Notes under the pieces: model-generated | Seen by the model: the letters and a program-made list of their open reading frames with translations, nothing else | Told to the model about the DNA's origin: nothing | Database searches by the model: none | Assembly (NCBI GenBank): GCA_009618475.1 | Contig: WJOV01000158.1 | Span: forward strand, 1-7,149 | Length of the DNA stretch: 7,149 nucleotides | From: Methanosarcinales archaeon | GTDB lineage: Archaea; Halobacteriota; Syntropharchaeia; Alkanophagales; Methanospirareceae | Direction: 5' to 3' | Translations under genes and position numbers: made by a program | Part shown: positions 6,358-7,149 of the stretch, one piece after another | How the letters are laid out: each line of letters starts with the position of its first letter | How positions within the stretch are numbered: the first letter of the stretch is position 1

Positions 6358-6361
6358 AAGG
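6358..6361 (+). promoter_or_regulatory. Ribosome binding site of purL
   Basis: AAGG within GAGAAGGTT, 5 bases ahead of ATG 6367. It supports 6367 over the in-frame ATG at 6478, which would remove residues that still look homologous to the family. Confidence 0.5.
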
Positions 6362-6366
6362 TTAAA

Positions 6367-7149
6367 ATGAAAATAGGGAGAGAAAGTTCTTTTGGTAAAG
6401 CTTTTCTTTCCAGGAAAAGGTTTGAAGTAAGAGTAAGGGATGCGGACGATGAAGGATTGGAGCGTATAAGTGAAGGTATGGGACTTTCGCTAAATTTAGA
6501 GGAGTTGCGAAGGGTAAAACGATATTTCGTGGCGAAAAAAAGGGAGCCGACGGATGTGGAGCTGCAAAGTATCGCACAGGCATGGTCGGAGCATTGTTGT
6601 TACAAGAGTTCGAAAAAGATATTGCAAAAGTTCGTTTTTGGCATAGAAGCGCCGCAAAATATGTTAGTGATAAAAGAAGATGCAGGCGTTGTCGAATTTG
6701 ATGAAGAACACGCTTATGTTCTGGCATTCGAAAGCCATAATCATCCTTCTGCCATAGAGCCTTACGGCGGTGCTGCAACTGGGATAGGAGGCATCGTCAG
6801 AGACGTAATCTGCATGGGCGCACAGCCTATTGCTTTGGTTGACCCTTTATTCTTTGGGCATCTGGATTATCCGGACGAAAAACTGCCTGATGAGGTGAAG
6901 CATCCGCGGTTTTTGTTTGACGGTGTCGTTTCCGGGATAAGCGACTACGGGAATCGGATAGGCATTCCAACGTGTGCGGGCATGGTTTATTTCGACAAAG
7001 GCTACGTGGGCAATTGCGTGGTGAACGTGGGCTGTGTGGGGATAATGAAGAAGTCGGATTTGAGAAGAAGCAAGGCGAAGCAAGGCGAGGTGCTTGTTCT
7101 GGTTGGCGGGAGAACAGGGAGGGATGGCATACATGGTGTTACTTTTGCT
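6367..7149 (+). CDS. purL: Phosphoribosylformylglycinamidine synthase large subunit PurL (amino-terminal part, cut by window edge)
   Basis: PurL converts formylglycinamide ribonucleotide to the amidine with ATP and ammonia supplied by PurQ, the fourth step of purine synthesis. The frame is open from ATG 6367 to the window edge (261 codons), about a third of a usual PurL. Visible signatures: [19 protein letters not shown] at 59-77 (conserved His H76), [19 protein letters not shown] at 121-139 (H124 and H126 in the active-site region), [17 protein letters not shown] at 141-157, [12 protein letters not shown] around 198-209, and [11 protein letters not shown] at 247-257. The segment at 20-58 ([36 protein letters not shown] in part) resembles the linker found in PurL proteins fused to or derived from PurS fusions, but no PurS domain precedes it. 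Two codons (NV) at most separate the spacer palindromes from the start, and AAGG lies 5 bases upstream. The gene is divergent from secF; purQ and purS are not in view. Confidence 0.93.
   Translation, partial: MKIGRESSFGKAFLSRKRFEVRVRDADDEGLERISEGMGLSLNLEELRRVKRYFVAKKREPTDVELQSIAQAWSEHCCYKSSKKILQKFVFGIEAPQNMLVIKEDAGVVEFDEEHAYVLAFESHNHPSAIEPYGGAATGIGGIVRDVICMGAQPIALVDPLFFGHLDYPDEKLPDEVKHPRFLFDGVVSGISDYGNRIGIPTCAGMVYFDKGYVGNCVVNVGCVGIMKKSDLRRSKAKQGEVLVLVGGRTGRDGIHGVTFA

Noticed and set aside
6362..6778. Minus-strand frames opposite purL (also 6847-7134)
   Set aside because: PurL active-site motifs fix the plus strand as coding; the opposite frames are compositionally odd shadows.
1..7149. CRISPR array, tRNA, rRNA or insertion sequence
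   Set aside because: No regularly spaced repeats, cloverleaf-like T-loop sequences, rRNA signatures or transposase motifs were found on either strand by eye.

Overview
The window looks archaeal and probably euryarchaeal. It carries a NurA/HerA pair, an archaeal-type SecF, a fused NAD(P)HX epimerase/dehydratase, a PurL, and AT-rich TATA-like boxes about 25-40 bases ahead of several starts. An uncultured methanogen or anaerobic methanotroph relative (for example an ANME-1-like lineage) would fit, but that placement is only an impression. No RNA genes, CRISPR arrays or recognisable insertion sequences were seen.

Left part (1-2505): nurA (minus strand) is followed 9 bases later by herA, with a good ribosome site for herA at the junction. 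The herA gene is broken. Its amino-terminal half (HAS barrel, Walker A) reads leftward and stops at 625. The next part of the same protein family (Walker B) reads rightward from about 55-64 and stops at 657. The two halves face each other and meet at the palindrome ATCGAT (631-636). The conserved segment after Walker B and the carboxy-terminal end are absent. This is either a real inversion or a chimeric join made during amplification or assembly.

Middle part (2506-3615): a divergent promoter region leads on the plus strand to an easily overlooked 52-residue basic protein (2740-2898) with its own strong TATA box, then to a HAD-family phosphatase (2934-3560) whose TATA box overlaps the end of the small gene. 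An oligo-T run at 3600-3607 probably ends this transcript.

Right part (3616-7149): secF and nnr form a minus-strand pair 38 bases apart; nnr repairs damaged NAD(P)H, and SecF is a subunit of the protein-export accessory complex, here without an adjacent secD. Divergent from secF is purL (6367 to the window edge, 261 codons present), the glutamine-dependent FGAM synthase large subunit of purine synthesis. The 157-base spacer between secF and purL is full of inverted CTTTCTTT-like elements. Apart from nurA/herA, which form a functional module, the genes are housekeeping functions with no obvious joint pathway.
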